Positions 1 through 5,785 of a stretch of 6,878 bases of DNA are shown here, one piece after another. The DNA is from an uncultured Collinsella sp. (GTDB lineage Bacteria > Actinomycetota > Coriobacteriia > Coriobacteriales > Coriobacteriaceae): assembly GCA_900555765.1 (NCBI GenBank), contig USMA01000050.1:1-6878 (forward strand), in the 5' to 3' direction. The notes beneath the pieces were generated by a model that made no database searches, was not told where the DNA came from, and saw only the letters and a program-made list of their open reading frames with translations. Made by a program: the position numbers and the translations under genes. The stretch's first letter is position 1. The number at the start of each line of letters is the position of its first letter.

Positions 1-609
1 CCGTCCGGGGGCCATTTCCTTCATCCCGGGGGCCTTGGGGCACCTTAGCCCGTCGCGTATGCCCTGTACCACGCGGTTCTTGGCGTGGTGGTAGACAAGC
101 TCGACACGGTCAAGCTCACCGGCACGATACGCATCGCAGATATGAGAGGAGATCATGCGGGCCTGATTGAAATCGGGCTCAGAGGAGTTGCCCTCAAAGT
201 GCATGACGACGTTTGCGCGGTCACGGAAATACGTGGCCGGTTTGCGCCCACACGCGATGATCTCGCACTCGATGCCGTCGTTCGCCCAAGAAGCGGCGAG
301 CTTTTCGGCCGTGCGCTCCACCGTCGTATTGAAACCGCCGGCAAGGCCGCGGTCCGAGGCAATAACGACAATCAGGCCATGCTTGACGCTCTCATGCTTC
401 TGCAGCATGGGATCGGTGCCCGAACAGGAGGCGTCGCCGGCGACCGTCAACATGACGTCGGTCAGCGCCTCCTTATAGGGCTCGGCCTGCTTGGAGCGAT
501 CGAGGGCACGACGGATCTTGGCCGTAGAGACCATCTCCATCGTGCGCGTGATCTGCTTGGTCGTGGTAACCGAGGAGATTCGCTTCTTAATGTCGCGAAG
601 GTTGGCCAT
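1..609 (-). CDS. atpG: ATP synthase F1 gamma subunit, C-terminus cut by window edge
   Basis: Gamma is the rotating central shaft of F1, coupling the c ring to the alpha3beta3 head on the cytoplasmic side. I translated this frame from the ATG at 607-609; it stays open for 203 codons to base 1, so no stop is seen. The N-terminus reads MANLRDIKKRISSVTTTKQI, then TRTMEMVSTAKIRRAL (about residues 21-36), the classic gamma N-terminal coiled-coil helix. SDRGLAGGFN (85-94) is the conserved Rossmann-like core motif and LVYHHAKN (171-178) the following strand and turn. Family length is about 285-315, so roughly a third is missing. The start is fixed by an AGAGGAG at 621-627, inside the end of atpA, with a 5-base gap after the atpA stop. 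Oddity: from about residue 183 the translation (GIRDGLRCPKAPGMKEMAPG) does not resemble the LLP-type segment expected there. The identification is secure; the last 20 residues are not. Confidence 0.93.
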   Translation of the reverse strand, partial: MANLRDIKKRISSVTTTKQITRTMEMVSTAKIRRALDRSKQAEPYKEALTDVMLTVAGDASCSGTDPMLQKHESVKHGLIVVIASDRGLAGGFNTTVERTAEKLAASWANDGIECEIIACGRKPATYFRDRANVVMHFEGNSSEPDFNQARMISSHICDAYRAGELDRVELVYHHAKNRVVQGIRDGLRCPKAPGMKEMAPGR

Positions 610-614
610 GGGGC

Positions 615-2213
615 TTAGTTCTCCTCTGATCCAGAAACATCCGAATGGTGCTTGGCCATGAACTGCTGCTTGAAATCGCCGATGACGCGCAAGAGCTCAG
701 CCTTAGTGTCATCATCGATCTTCTTGGCGCGAACCTTGTCGAGCAGCGAGCCAAAGCCATTGTCCATGTACTCGATGAGCTCGGCACGGAAAGGCAGCAC
801 GTCGGCGATCTCCAGGTCATCCAGGAAGCCCTCGTTGCCAGCGAACAGCGTAACGATCTGCTCGCCAACCTCAAACGGCTTGTAACGCGGCTGCTTCAGG
901 AGCTCGGTCATGCGGGCACCATGGGTCAGCTGCTTCTGAGTAGCCTCGTCGAGGTCGGAGCCGAACTGCGTAAAGCCGGCGAGCTCCTGGTACGAAGCGA
1001 GGTCCAGACGGAGGTTGCCGGCGACCTGCTTCATAGCCTTGGTCTGCGCGGCGCCACCGACGCGGGACACGGAAATACCCACGTCGACTGCCGGGCGCTG
1101 GCCCTGGAAGAAGAGCTCGGACTGCAGGTAGATCTGACCATCGGTAATGGAAATGACGTTGGTCGGAATGTAGGCCGAGACGTCGCCGTCCTGGGTCTCG
1201 ATGATCGGAAGAGCCGTCATGGAGCCATAACCGTTCTTCTTGGACATCTTGACTGCACGCTCGAGCAGACGAGAGTGCAGGTAGAAGATGTCGCCAGGAT
1301 AGGCCTCGCGTCCGGGCGGACGATGCAGCGTCAGCGACATCTGACGGTAAGCCACAGCCTGCTTGGACAGGTCGTCGTAGATGACGAGCACGTGACCGCC
1401 AGGGTTGGTCTCGCTGGCAGGCTTGCCGTCCTCACCGTTATACATGAAGAACTCGCCGATAGCGGCACCGGCCATAGGCGCGATGTACTGCATAGGGGCG
1501 GAATCGGCAGCGGTGGCCGAAACGATGATGGTGTAGTCGAGCGCACCGTGCTGAGCGAGGGTCTCGCGGATGTTGGCAACCGTGGAGGCCTTCTGGCCGA
1601 TGGCGACATAGATGCAGACCATGCCCTTGCCGCGCTGGTTGAGGATAGCGTCGATGGCGATGGCGGTCTTACCGGTCTTACGGTCGCCGATGATGAGCTC
1701 ACGCTGACCGCGGCCAATAGGCACCATGGAGTCGATAGCGAGCAGACCGGTCTGAACCGGCTCACACACCGGGGTACGGTCGATGACGCCGGGGGCCTTG
1801 AACTCGATGGGGCGACGGTGCGTGGCGACGATGTCGCCCAGGCCGTCGATGGGCTGGGCGAGCGGATTGACGACGCGGCCGAGCATGGCGCGGCTCACAG
1901 GGATATCCATAATGCGGCCAGTGGTGAGGCACTCGTCGCCTTCCTTGATGGAGTCGACGGCACCAAACAGAACGGCGCCGACCTCGTCACGGGCAAGGTT
2001 CTGGGCAAGGCCGAAGACGGTCTCACCGGTATCGGAGCTCTTGAACTCCAGAAGCTCGCCTGCCATGGCGCTCTTAAGGCCGGAGACGCGCGCGATGCCG
2101 TCGCCTACCTCGTCGACCGTTGAAACCTCATGCGTATCGACCGTCGCGGAGAGGCTCGTGAGCTGCTCCTGCAGTTTCTTGGCGATATCCTGGGCATTGA
2201 GGGTTTCGGACAT
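615..2213 (-). CDS. atpA: ATP synthase F1 alpha subunit
   Basis: Non-catalytic nucleotide-binding subunit of the F1 head, which also supplies the arginine finger to the catalytic sites on beta. The protein is 532 residues, slightly longer than the usual 500-515. Visible landmarks: N-terminal beta-barrel with [10 protein letters not shown] (37-46); P-loop GDRKTGKT (176-183); [20 protein letters not shown] (272-291, Walker B region); [11 protein letters not shown] (298-308); [19 protein letters not shown] (334-352); and the family signature [17 protein letters not shown] (374-390), in which R384 is the arginine finger. The C-terminus adds a short polar tail ending GSEEN. The P-loop carries Lys where Gln is usual (GDRQTGKT). 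The ATG at 2211-2213 shares its A with the atpH stop (TAATG), and a GGAGGTG lies 7 bases upstream, so translation is probably coupled to atpH. AtpG follows after 5 bases. Confidence 0.98.
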   Translation of the reverse strand: MSETLNAQDIAKKLQEQLTSLSATVDTHEVSTVDEVGDGIARVSGLKSAMAGELLEFKSSDTGETVFGLAQNLARDEVGAVLFGAVDSIKEGDECLTTGRIMDIPVSRAMLGRVVNPLAQPIDGLGDIVATHRRPIEFKAPGVIDRTPVCEPVQTGLLAIDSMVPIGRGQRELIIGDRKTGKTAIAIDAILNQRGKGMVCIYVAIGQKASTVANIRETLAQHGALDYTIIVSATAADSAPMQYIAPMAGAAIGEFFMYNGEDGKPASETNPGGHVLVIYDDLSKQAVAYRQMSLTLHRPPGREAYPGDIFYLHSRLLERAVKMSKKNGYGSMTALPIIETQDGDVSAYIPTNVISITDGQIYLQSELFFQGQRPAVDVGISVSRVGGAAQTKAMKQVAGNLRLDLASYQELAGFTQFGSDLDEATQKQLTHGARMTELLKQPRYKPFEVGEQIVTLFAGNEGFLDDLEIADVLPFRAELIEYMDNGFGSLLDKVRAKKIDDDTKAELLRVIGDFKQQFMAKHHSDVSGSEEN

Positions 2214-2689
2214 TAGGCTTCACCTCCGTACGAATTAGCAGAGTTTGCGAGGGTCTCCTGCGCGATGCGCAGCTGCGTCTTGACGGAAATGTCACGACGC
2301 TCGCCGCGGGCCTCGAGCACCAGGCCGCCCACGATAGACGGGTCGACCTGCTCGATAAGGAATACCTTGCGGCCGAAGTCCTGCTCGCATTTCTTAGTGA
2401 TGGTTTGACGCAGCTCGTCGTCGAGCGGGATCGCCGTGGTGACGGTCACGCCCACTACATCCTCGTCTTCCTCGGCAACATACTTAAAGGCAGCTGCCAC
2501 CTTGGGAAGAAGGTCGAGCTGGTCGCGCTTGGACATGGTGTCGAGCACGGCGATGATCTCGGGGCTGGCAGAAGCCAGGCGCTCGATCATCTCGAGGTCC
2601 TCGAACACATGGTTCTCGGCCTTAGCGGCTTCCAGAAGGGAGCGCGCGTAGGTCTCGAGCACCTTGTCCTGATAGCGGCTAGTCGGCAT
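2213..2689 (-). CDS. atpH: ATP synthase F1 delta subunit, short form
   Basis: Delta (OSCP homologue) caps the F1 head and binds the b-subunit stalk. The product has 158 residues; the family is usually about 175-185. It begins [20 protein letters not shown], matching the first helix of the N-terminal domain (usual form YA.AL). The C-terminal domain is recognisable from [17 protein letters not shown] through [24 protein letters not shown], the conserved OSCP signature, to RIAQETL. The middle of the N-terminal helical bundle is short: [26 protein letters not shown] appears to join parts that in other deltas are separated by one or two extra helices. The ATG at 2687-2689 overlaps the atpF stop region by 11 bases, and the stop overlaps the atpA start by one base (TAATG). 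Identity is clear from the C-domain and operon position; the deletion is judged from memory of family members. Confidence 0.94.
   Translation of the reverse strand: MPTSRYQDKVLETYARSLLEAAKAENHVFEDLEMIERLASASPEIIAVLDTMSKRDQLDLLPKVAAAFKYVAEEDEDVVGVTVTTAIPLDDELRQTITKKCEQDFGRKVFLIEQVDPSIVGGLVLEARGERRDISVKTQLRIAQETLANSANSYGGEA
2221..2227 (-). promoter_or_regulatory. Shine-Dalgarno of atpA inside the atpH end
   Basis: GGAGGTG lies 7 bases before the atpA ATG and forms the Gly-Gly-Glu codons near the end of atpH. With the TAATG stop/start overlap this supports coupled translation of delta and alpha. Confidence 0.85.
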
Positions 2690-3281
2690 TCAGGCTACCT
2701 GCTTCCTGGATGTAGCGCTCGATGAGCTTCTTCTGCTCGGCATCGTCCTCGAGTGCCTCGCCCACGATCTTGGTGGCGACGGCAACGGACAGGTCGGCGA
2801 TGGAGCTCGCGGCACCGGCGTAGATGGACTTGCGCTCGTCCTCGACGGTCGTATGGGCCTTGGCAATGATCTCCTCGGCCTCCTTGTGAGCAGCCTCGAT
2901 GATACGGGCGCGCTCGGACTCGGCGTCCTTACGGGCCTCGAGAACAATGTCAGCAGCCTGACGACGGGCGTCGGTGACGATCGAGTCGGACTCAGCGCGC
3001 TTGGCGATAGCCTCCTGCTTGGTCTTCTCGGCCTCGTCGAGGCTCTCCTCGATCTTCTTGCCGCGCTCCTCCATGGTCTTCATGATGCCCGGCAGGGCGA
3101 CCTTGGCCAGCACGATCCAGATAATCAGGAAGGCGATAAGCGCCGGGATGAACTCCGCCATCTTAGGGATGAGGATGTCCGCACCGGCAGCGCCGTCCTC
3201 AGCGAACGCGGAAACCGGCATGAGCAGCGCGGCCGCGGACGCGGAGAGTGCGATCGCGCTCTTCTGGGATGAAAGATTCAT
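2679..3281 (-). CDS. atpF: ATP synthase Fo b subunit with signal-peptide-like N-terminus
   Basis: Subunit b forms the peripheral stalk that holds F1 against the membrane channel; a homodimer is expected because no second b gene is seen here. The protein has 200 residues, against about 156-175 for many bacteria. Residues 1-27 look like a Sec signal peptide: a Lys at 7, a hydrophobic Ala/Leu-rich core (about 9-21) and an AFA site (25-27) followed by Glu-Asp. The true membrane anchor follows at about 43-60 (EFIPALIAFLIIWIVLAKVA), with the usual b-type W and the LP.I (63-66) exit. Residues 68-195 are a charged, Ala-rich helix with heptad character, the dimeric stalk. The ATG at 3279-3281 has GGAG 8 bases upstream, supporting the long form rather than an internal Met. 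AtpE ends 15 bases upstream; atpH overlaps the end by 11 bases. Confidence 0.96.
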   Translation of the reverse strand: MNLSSQKSAIALSASAAALLMPVSAFAEDGAAGADILIPKMAEFIPALIAFLIIWIVLAKVALPGIMKTMEERGKKIEESLDEAEKTKQEAIAKRAESDSIVTDARRQAADIVLEARKDAESERARIIEAAHKEAEEIIAKAHTTVEDERKSIYAGAASSIADLSVAVATKIVGEALEDDAEQKKLIERYIQEAGSLNAD

Positions 3282-3296
3282 ACTTGACGCTCCGTG

Positions 3297-3491
3297 CTAT
3301 TTAACGATCAGCGCGACAACGAAGCCGATCAGAGCCAGAGCCTCGCCGAAGGCGGAGCCCATGATGAAGACGGTGAACACGCGGCCCTGGACCTCAGGCT
3401 GACGGGCCATAGCACCCGTAGCACCCAGAGCAGACAGGCCGATAGCAAGACCAGCGCCGATAACACCGAGACCGTAACCGATAACTCCCAC
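3297..3491 (-). CDS. atpE: ATP synthase Fo c subunit (proton ring)
   Basis: Hairpin of two membrane helices; 8-17 copies form the rotating ring of Fo. The product is 64 residues, short for the family (about 70-90), with almost nothing before helix 1. Helix 1 carries a glycine-rich packing stretch (GVIGAGLAIG, 9-18); the polar loop is ARQPE (29-33), with R30/Q31/P32 contacting gamma and epsilon; helix 2 holds the ion-binding carboxylate E50 in FGEALALIG. The R30-to-E50 distance of 20 residues matches known c subunits. The position of the Na+-ligand Gln in helix 1 is Ile17 here, and the residue after E50 is Ala rather than Ser/Thr, so I infer proton rather than sodium coupling. The start is GTG at 3489-3491: an in-frame TAA lies 30 bases upstream with no ATG/GTG/TTG between, and AAAGGAGG precedes it. 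Confidence 0.96.
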   Translation of the reverse strand: MGVIGYGLGVIGAGLAIGLSALGATGAMARQPEVQGRVFTVFIMGSAFGEALALIGFVVALIVK

Positions 3492-3495
3492 GATT

Positions 3496-3503
3496 CCTCC
3501 TTT
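3496..3503 (-). promoter_or_regulatory. Very strong Shine-Dalgarno of atpE
   Basis: AAAGGAGG, an extended match to the 16S rRNA 3' end, sits 4 bases before the GTG start of atpE. It decides the start of this short gene, which has no ATG, and fits the need for many copies of subunit c per enzyme. Confidence 0.85.
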
Positions 3504-3542
3504 GTCGTGCGTGTCTTATTTCACGCAGGATAACCTTTTTAT

Positions 3543-3578
3543 AACTGCCGGGCTCCATGGGTACGGGCACCGGCGGTT
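3543..3578 (-). other. Imperfect hairpin in the atpB-atpE spacer
   Basis: On the transcript, AAC-C-GCCGG (3570-3578 complement) can pair with CCGGC-A-GTT (3543-3551 complement): eight pairs and one C-A mismatch around an 18-base loop. No U-run follows, so it is not a terminator. In other atp operons the spacer before atpE helps raise c-subunit translation or stabilises the mRNA; the same role here is an inference. Confidence 0.4.
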
Positions 3579-3615
3579 TAACGAATTACCTTACCTTTAA
3601 GGCGCGAACGGAAGA

Positions 3616-4419
3616 CTACTCCTCCTCCGCGACCTCCTCTGCCTCGGAGACATACACGGCGGTAAGGACCGTGAAGACGTAAGCCTGGATGGCGCCGACC
3701 ACAAGCTCGATCGCATAGATCAGGATGAGGATGGCAAGCCAGGCTAGCGAAGGCAGGGCGCCGACGGCGTGGGCCGCGGAAACCTGCTGAAGCAGCGGCT
3801 GCATGAACATGCTCGCCATGATGGCGAACGAGCCCATGACCACGTGTCCTGCGAACATGTTGCAGAACAGACGGACGGCGAGCGTGATGAGGCGCAGGAA
3901 GGTCGAGAAAAGCTCGACGACCCACACGAGCACGTTCATCGGGAAGCTCACGCCTTGCGGGGCGAGGCTCTTGATGTAGCCGATCACGCCGTGAGCCTTG
4001 CATCCGTAGTAGATGAAGTACACGAAGGCGAAGATGGCGAGCGCGGCGGTGGAGCCGATTGCGCCGGTGCCGGGCTTCATTCCCGGGATCAGGCCGATCA
4101 TGTTGTTGATCAGGATGAACAGGAAAAGCGAGCACAGGAACGGGAAGTGCTTCTTCCAGTTCTCACCCACGACACCCTTGCCGATATCGTTCTCGACGTA
4201 CTCGATGATGTACTCGAAACCGTTGACGAAGAAGCCCTTGGGAACCAGGGTCTGCTTCTTCTTGAACACGGCCAGGACGATCAGGAGCACGATCGTGGAG
4301 ACGATCAGCCAAAACGAGTACTGCGTGATGCCGCAGCTCAGATCGCCCACGACAGGGGTGGAGCTGAACTCGCTGACCAGATGATTAATCTCATCAGGCA
4401 GCTTTTCAAAAATTTCCAC
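3616..4419 (-). CDS. atpB: ATP synthase Fo a subunit
   Basis: Membrane stator forming the two proton half-channels against the c ring. The protein has 267 residues, normal for the family. About five to six membrane helices are visible: near 33-51, 93-112, 122-139, 161-183 (amphipathic, leading into the key region), 185-208 and 226-256. R183 in LAVRLFCNMFAGH corresponds to the essential E. coli Arg210; H192, nine residues on, corresponds to E. coli Glu219; Q245 in VGAIQAYVF corresponds to Gln252. The acidic tail ends EEVAEEE. The usual motif is RLFGN; here it is RLFCN. The start is GTG at 4417-4419, forced because the in-frame TAA of the upstream gene lies only 3 bases before it; an AAGGT sits 5 bases ahead. 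A 124-base spacer separates it from atpE. Confidence 0.97.
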   Translation of the reverse strand: MEIFEKLPDEINHLVSEFSSTPVVGDLSCGITQYSFWLIVSTIVLLIVLAVFKKKQTLVPKGFFVNGFEYIIEYVENDIGKGVVGENWKKHFPFLCSLFLFILINNMIGLIPGMKPGTGAIGSTAALAIFAFVYFIYYGCKAHGVIGYIKSLAPQGVSFPMNVLVWVVELFSTFLRLITLAVRLFCNMFAGHVVMGSFAIMASMFMQPLLQQVSAAHAVGALPSLAWLAILILIYAIELVVGAIQAYVFTVLTAVYVSEAEEVAEEE

Positions 4420-4422
4420 GAC

Positions 4423-4734
4423 TTACCTTTCGACCTCATGAGGATCTCGCAGCGCCTTGGCGACGCGAACCGTGCAGGCGGCCATAAAGGCCACGAAGCC
4501 GATCGCCTCGCCCAGGAGGAACATGCGAAATGCCTCTCCGAACAACACAAACACAACCAAGGTAAAGACGAGCAGGGCGATTGCCGAGACCGCCAAGCTC
4601 ACCATACCCTTGAGCATGTCCGCATTCTGTTTATCGTCAAGAACCGGCTTGAGCGTAAAGACAAAGGGAAGGAAGGCAATTGCGCCCGCGATGGCGCCTG
4701 CAACGATAGCGAGCAGATCGGCTATCTGAAACAC
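4423..4734 (-). CDS. Small membrane protein in the atpI position
   Basis: From the GTG at 4732-4734 this gives 103 residues beginning MFQIADLLAIVAG. Three hydrophobic segments are visible: about 6-27 (LLAIVAGAIAGAIAFLPFVF), 42-66 (ending LVVFVLFG) and 71-90 (FLLGEAIGFVAFMAACTVRV), with a short basic/acidic C-terminus (KALRDPHEVER). By position, as first gene of an atp operon directly ahead of atpB, it would be the AtpI-type accessory protein, thought to help c-ring or Mg2+/Ca2+ handling. I do not recognise AtpI family residues, so no symbol is given. Start choice: GAGG lies 6 bases before the GTG at 4734, and the likely -10 box lies at 4796-4801. The reading frame is open back to a TTG at 4809, but that codon is upstream of the promoter and has no Shine-Dalgarno; another GTG at 4744-4746 has one too close. 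The stop is 3 bases before the atpB start. Confidence 0.72.
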   Translation of the reverse strand: MFQIADLLAIVAGAIAGAIAFLPFVFTLKPVLDDKQNADMLKGMVSLAVSAIALLVFTLVVFVLFGEAFRMFLLGEAIGFVAFMAACTVRVAKALRDPHEVER

Positions 4735-4795
4735 TGGCGTCCTCACTTTCCTTTTTAACGCTTCACAGAACAGTTCCCGCCAAACATTGGTGACT

Positions 4796-4823
4796 ATTGT
4801 ACGAGCCAATCGCTAAAGTACAA
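4796..4823 (-). promoter_or_regulatory. Candidate sigma-70-type promoter of the atp operon
   Basis: On the minus strand TTGTAC (4818-4823) and TACAAT (4796-4801) are separated by 16 bases. The -10 matches TATAAT in five of six positions; the -35 matches TTGACA in its first three. A start near 4789 would leave a leader of about 55 bases before the GTG at 4734. It is the best promoter match I see ahead of the atp genes and sits in the only long AT-rich gap (about 4735-4920). No experimental support. Confidence 0.5.
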
Positions 4824-4840
4824 CCGAAAAAGCATCGGTT
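4822..4840. repeat. Inverted repeat overlapping the atp promoter -35
   Basis: AACCGA at 4822-4827 and TCGGTT at 4835-4840 are perfect inverted arms around a 7-base loop. It overlaps the proposed -35 box by two bases, so it could be a protein-binding operator; a 6-bp arm can also arise by chance. No T-tract placement argues for a terminator. Confidence 0.3.
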
Positions 4841-4938
4841 AATACGCACCTGTTCGTTTTCTTAAGACCTTCTTTATGCCGCAGGTACAGTAATACGTTT
4901 TTCTCGAACCCTGCAAGGCAAAACGTCCGTTACCAGGA

Positions 4939-4973
4939 GTGCGCGCGGTCGCCTTTTGTTCGTCCGCGCGCAC
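4939..4973 (-). terminator. Strong hairpin after upp, possible terminator
   Basis: A perfect 10-bp inverted repeat (GTGCGCGCGG at 4939-4948 and CCGCGCGCAC at 4964-4973) with a 15-base loop lies 42 bases downstream of the upp stop and upstream of the atp promoter. It is ideally placed to end the glpK-upp transcripts. There is no run of T immediately after the stem on the minus strand (only a TTTT about 20 bases on), so it is not a textbook intrinsic terminator; it may instead protect a 3' end or work with Rho. Confidence 0.45.
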
Positions 4974-5014
4974 CGTTTCTTCGTATTTGCAGCCGCGGCC
5001 GTTTAGCCCAGCGA

Positions 5015-5662
5015 CTAGAGCGTGCCGTAGATGCGGTCGCCGGCGTCGCCGAGGCCGGGAACGATGTAGGCAGCCTCGTTGAGATGGTCGTCGATGGCGC
5101 AGGTATAGATATGCACATCAGGGTCCTTCTCAGTCAGCGACTTGAGGCCCTCGGGGGCCGCGACGATGCACAGCATGCGGATGTCCTTGACACCGCGCTC
5201 GCGCAGGTAGCTGATGGCCATCTCGGCCGAACCGCCCGTGGCAAGCATGGGGGCGACGACCAGGCAGATGCGCTGGGCGATATCCTTGGGCATCTTGCAG
5301 TAATACTCGTGCGGCTCGGGGGTGACCTCGTCGCGCTCCATGCCGATGTGGCCCACGCGAGCGGAGGGCACCAGGTCGAGGATGCCGTCGACCATGCCAT
5401 GGCCCGCACGCAGGAGGGGTACGATGGCGAGTTTCTTGCCGGCAAGCTGTTTGAACGTGGCGGTAGTGATGGGGGTCTCGACCTCGACGTCTTCCATAGG
5501 CAGGTCGCGCATGGCCTCGTAGCCGTCAAAAAGTGCGAGTTCGCGCACGAGCTGACGGACCTGGTAGGTGCCGGTGTTTTTGTCGCGCAGGATCGACAGC
5601 TTGTGCTGGACGAGCGGGTGATTGACAAGCGTCACACGGGACGCATCGTAGGTGACGGTCAT
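5015..5662 (-). CDS. upp: Uracil phosphoribosyltransferase
   Basis: Cytoplasmic pyrimidine salvage enzyme: uracil plus PRPP gives UMP and pyrophosphate. The product is 215 residues (E. coli 208), aligned with the family throughout: [20 protein letters not shown] (10-29), [18 protein letters not shown] (47-64), [15 protein letters not shown] (81-95), the HIGMERDE segment (105-112), PMLATGGSA (138-146, PRPP loop), the RERGVKDIR segment, and [13 protein letters not shown] (202-214), the uracil-binding C-terminus. The ATG at 5660-5662 gives the usual MxV..HPL start, with AAAGGGG 10 bases upstream; the frame runs on 20 codons further up (to 5722) with sequence unlike the family, which I reject. 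Residue 137, just before PMLATGG, is Ala; the family almost always has Asp there. It lies between glpK and the atp operon, a neighbour relation to atp genes common in Gram-positives. Confidence 0.97.
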   Translation of the reverse strand: MTVTYDASRVTLVNHPLVQHKLSILRDKNTGTYQVRQLVRELALFDGYEAMRDLPMEDVEVETPITTATFKQLAGKKLAIVPLLRAGHGMVDGILDLVPSARVGHIGMERDEVTPEPHEYYCKMPKDIAQRICLVVAPMLATGGSAEMAISYLRERGVKDIRMLCIVAAPEGLKSLTEKDPDVHIYTCAIDDHLNEAAYIVPGLGDAGDRIYGTL

Positions 5663-5685
5663 GGATTGATTGCCCCTTTCGTTGC

Positions 5686-5722
5686 GGCCGCAAAACGGCC
5701 TTGCTGACAAGGCGTGCAGCAA
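5686..5722 (-). repeat. Two small inverted repeats in the glpK-upp spacer
   Basis: GGCCG/CGGCC arms (5686-5690 and 5696-5700, 5-base loop) and TTGCTG/CAGCAA arms (5701-5706 and 5717-5722, 10-base loop) lie back to back just ahead of the upp Shine-Dalgarno. They could form a leader structure for upp or the end of the glpK message. I see no T-run and no convincing promoter in the rest of this 123-base gap. Confidence 0.3.
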
Positions 5723-5785
5723 TGTTGCCGCCGCGCGCCATGCATTAGTTTAGCGGTTTGTTGTATCGAGCAGCCCATCGCAGCC

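Noticed and set aside
85..618. Plus-strand open frame opposite atpG
   Set aside because: The minus frame encodes a clear gamma subunit over the same bases.
645..2123. Long plus-strand open frame (492 codons) opposite atpA
   Set aside because: Lies wholly antisense to a fully conserved gene; GC-rich codon use on the minus strand removes stops from this frame, and the translation is low-complexity and unlike any family.
3530..3545. TATAAA-like box on the minus strand ahead of atpE as an internal promoter
   Set aside because: No -35 match at 16-18 bases upstream; AT bases here more likely reflect the hairpin flank.
3769..4758. Plus-strand open frame (329 codons) opposite atpB and the small membrane protein
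   Set aside because: His/Asp/Glu-rich mirror translation of hydrophobic membrane-protein codons; no start signal and fully covered by real genes.
4840..4897. TAATACG repeated at 4840-4846 and 4891-4897 as a direct-repeat operator
   Set aside because: Seven bases only, with poorly matched flanks; expected by chance in an AT-rich gap.
5084..5707. Plus-strand open frame opposite upp
   Set aside because: Shadow of the upp codons; no ribosome site or family resemblance.
5663..5722. Twenty-codon N-terminal extension of Upp
   Set aside because: Extension is unlike the family, and the ATG at 5662 has its own Shine-Dalgarno and gives the normal length.
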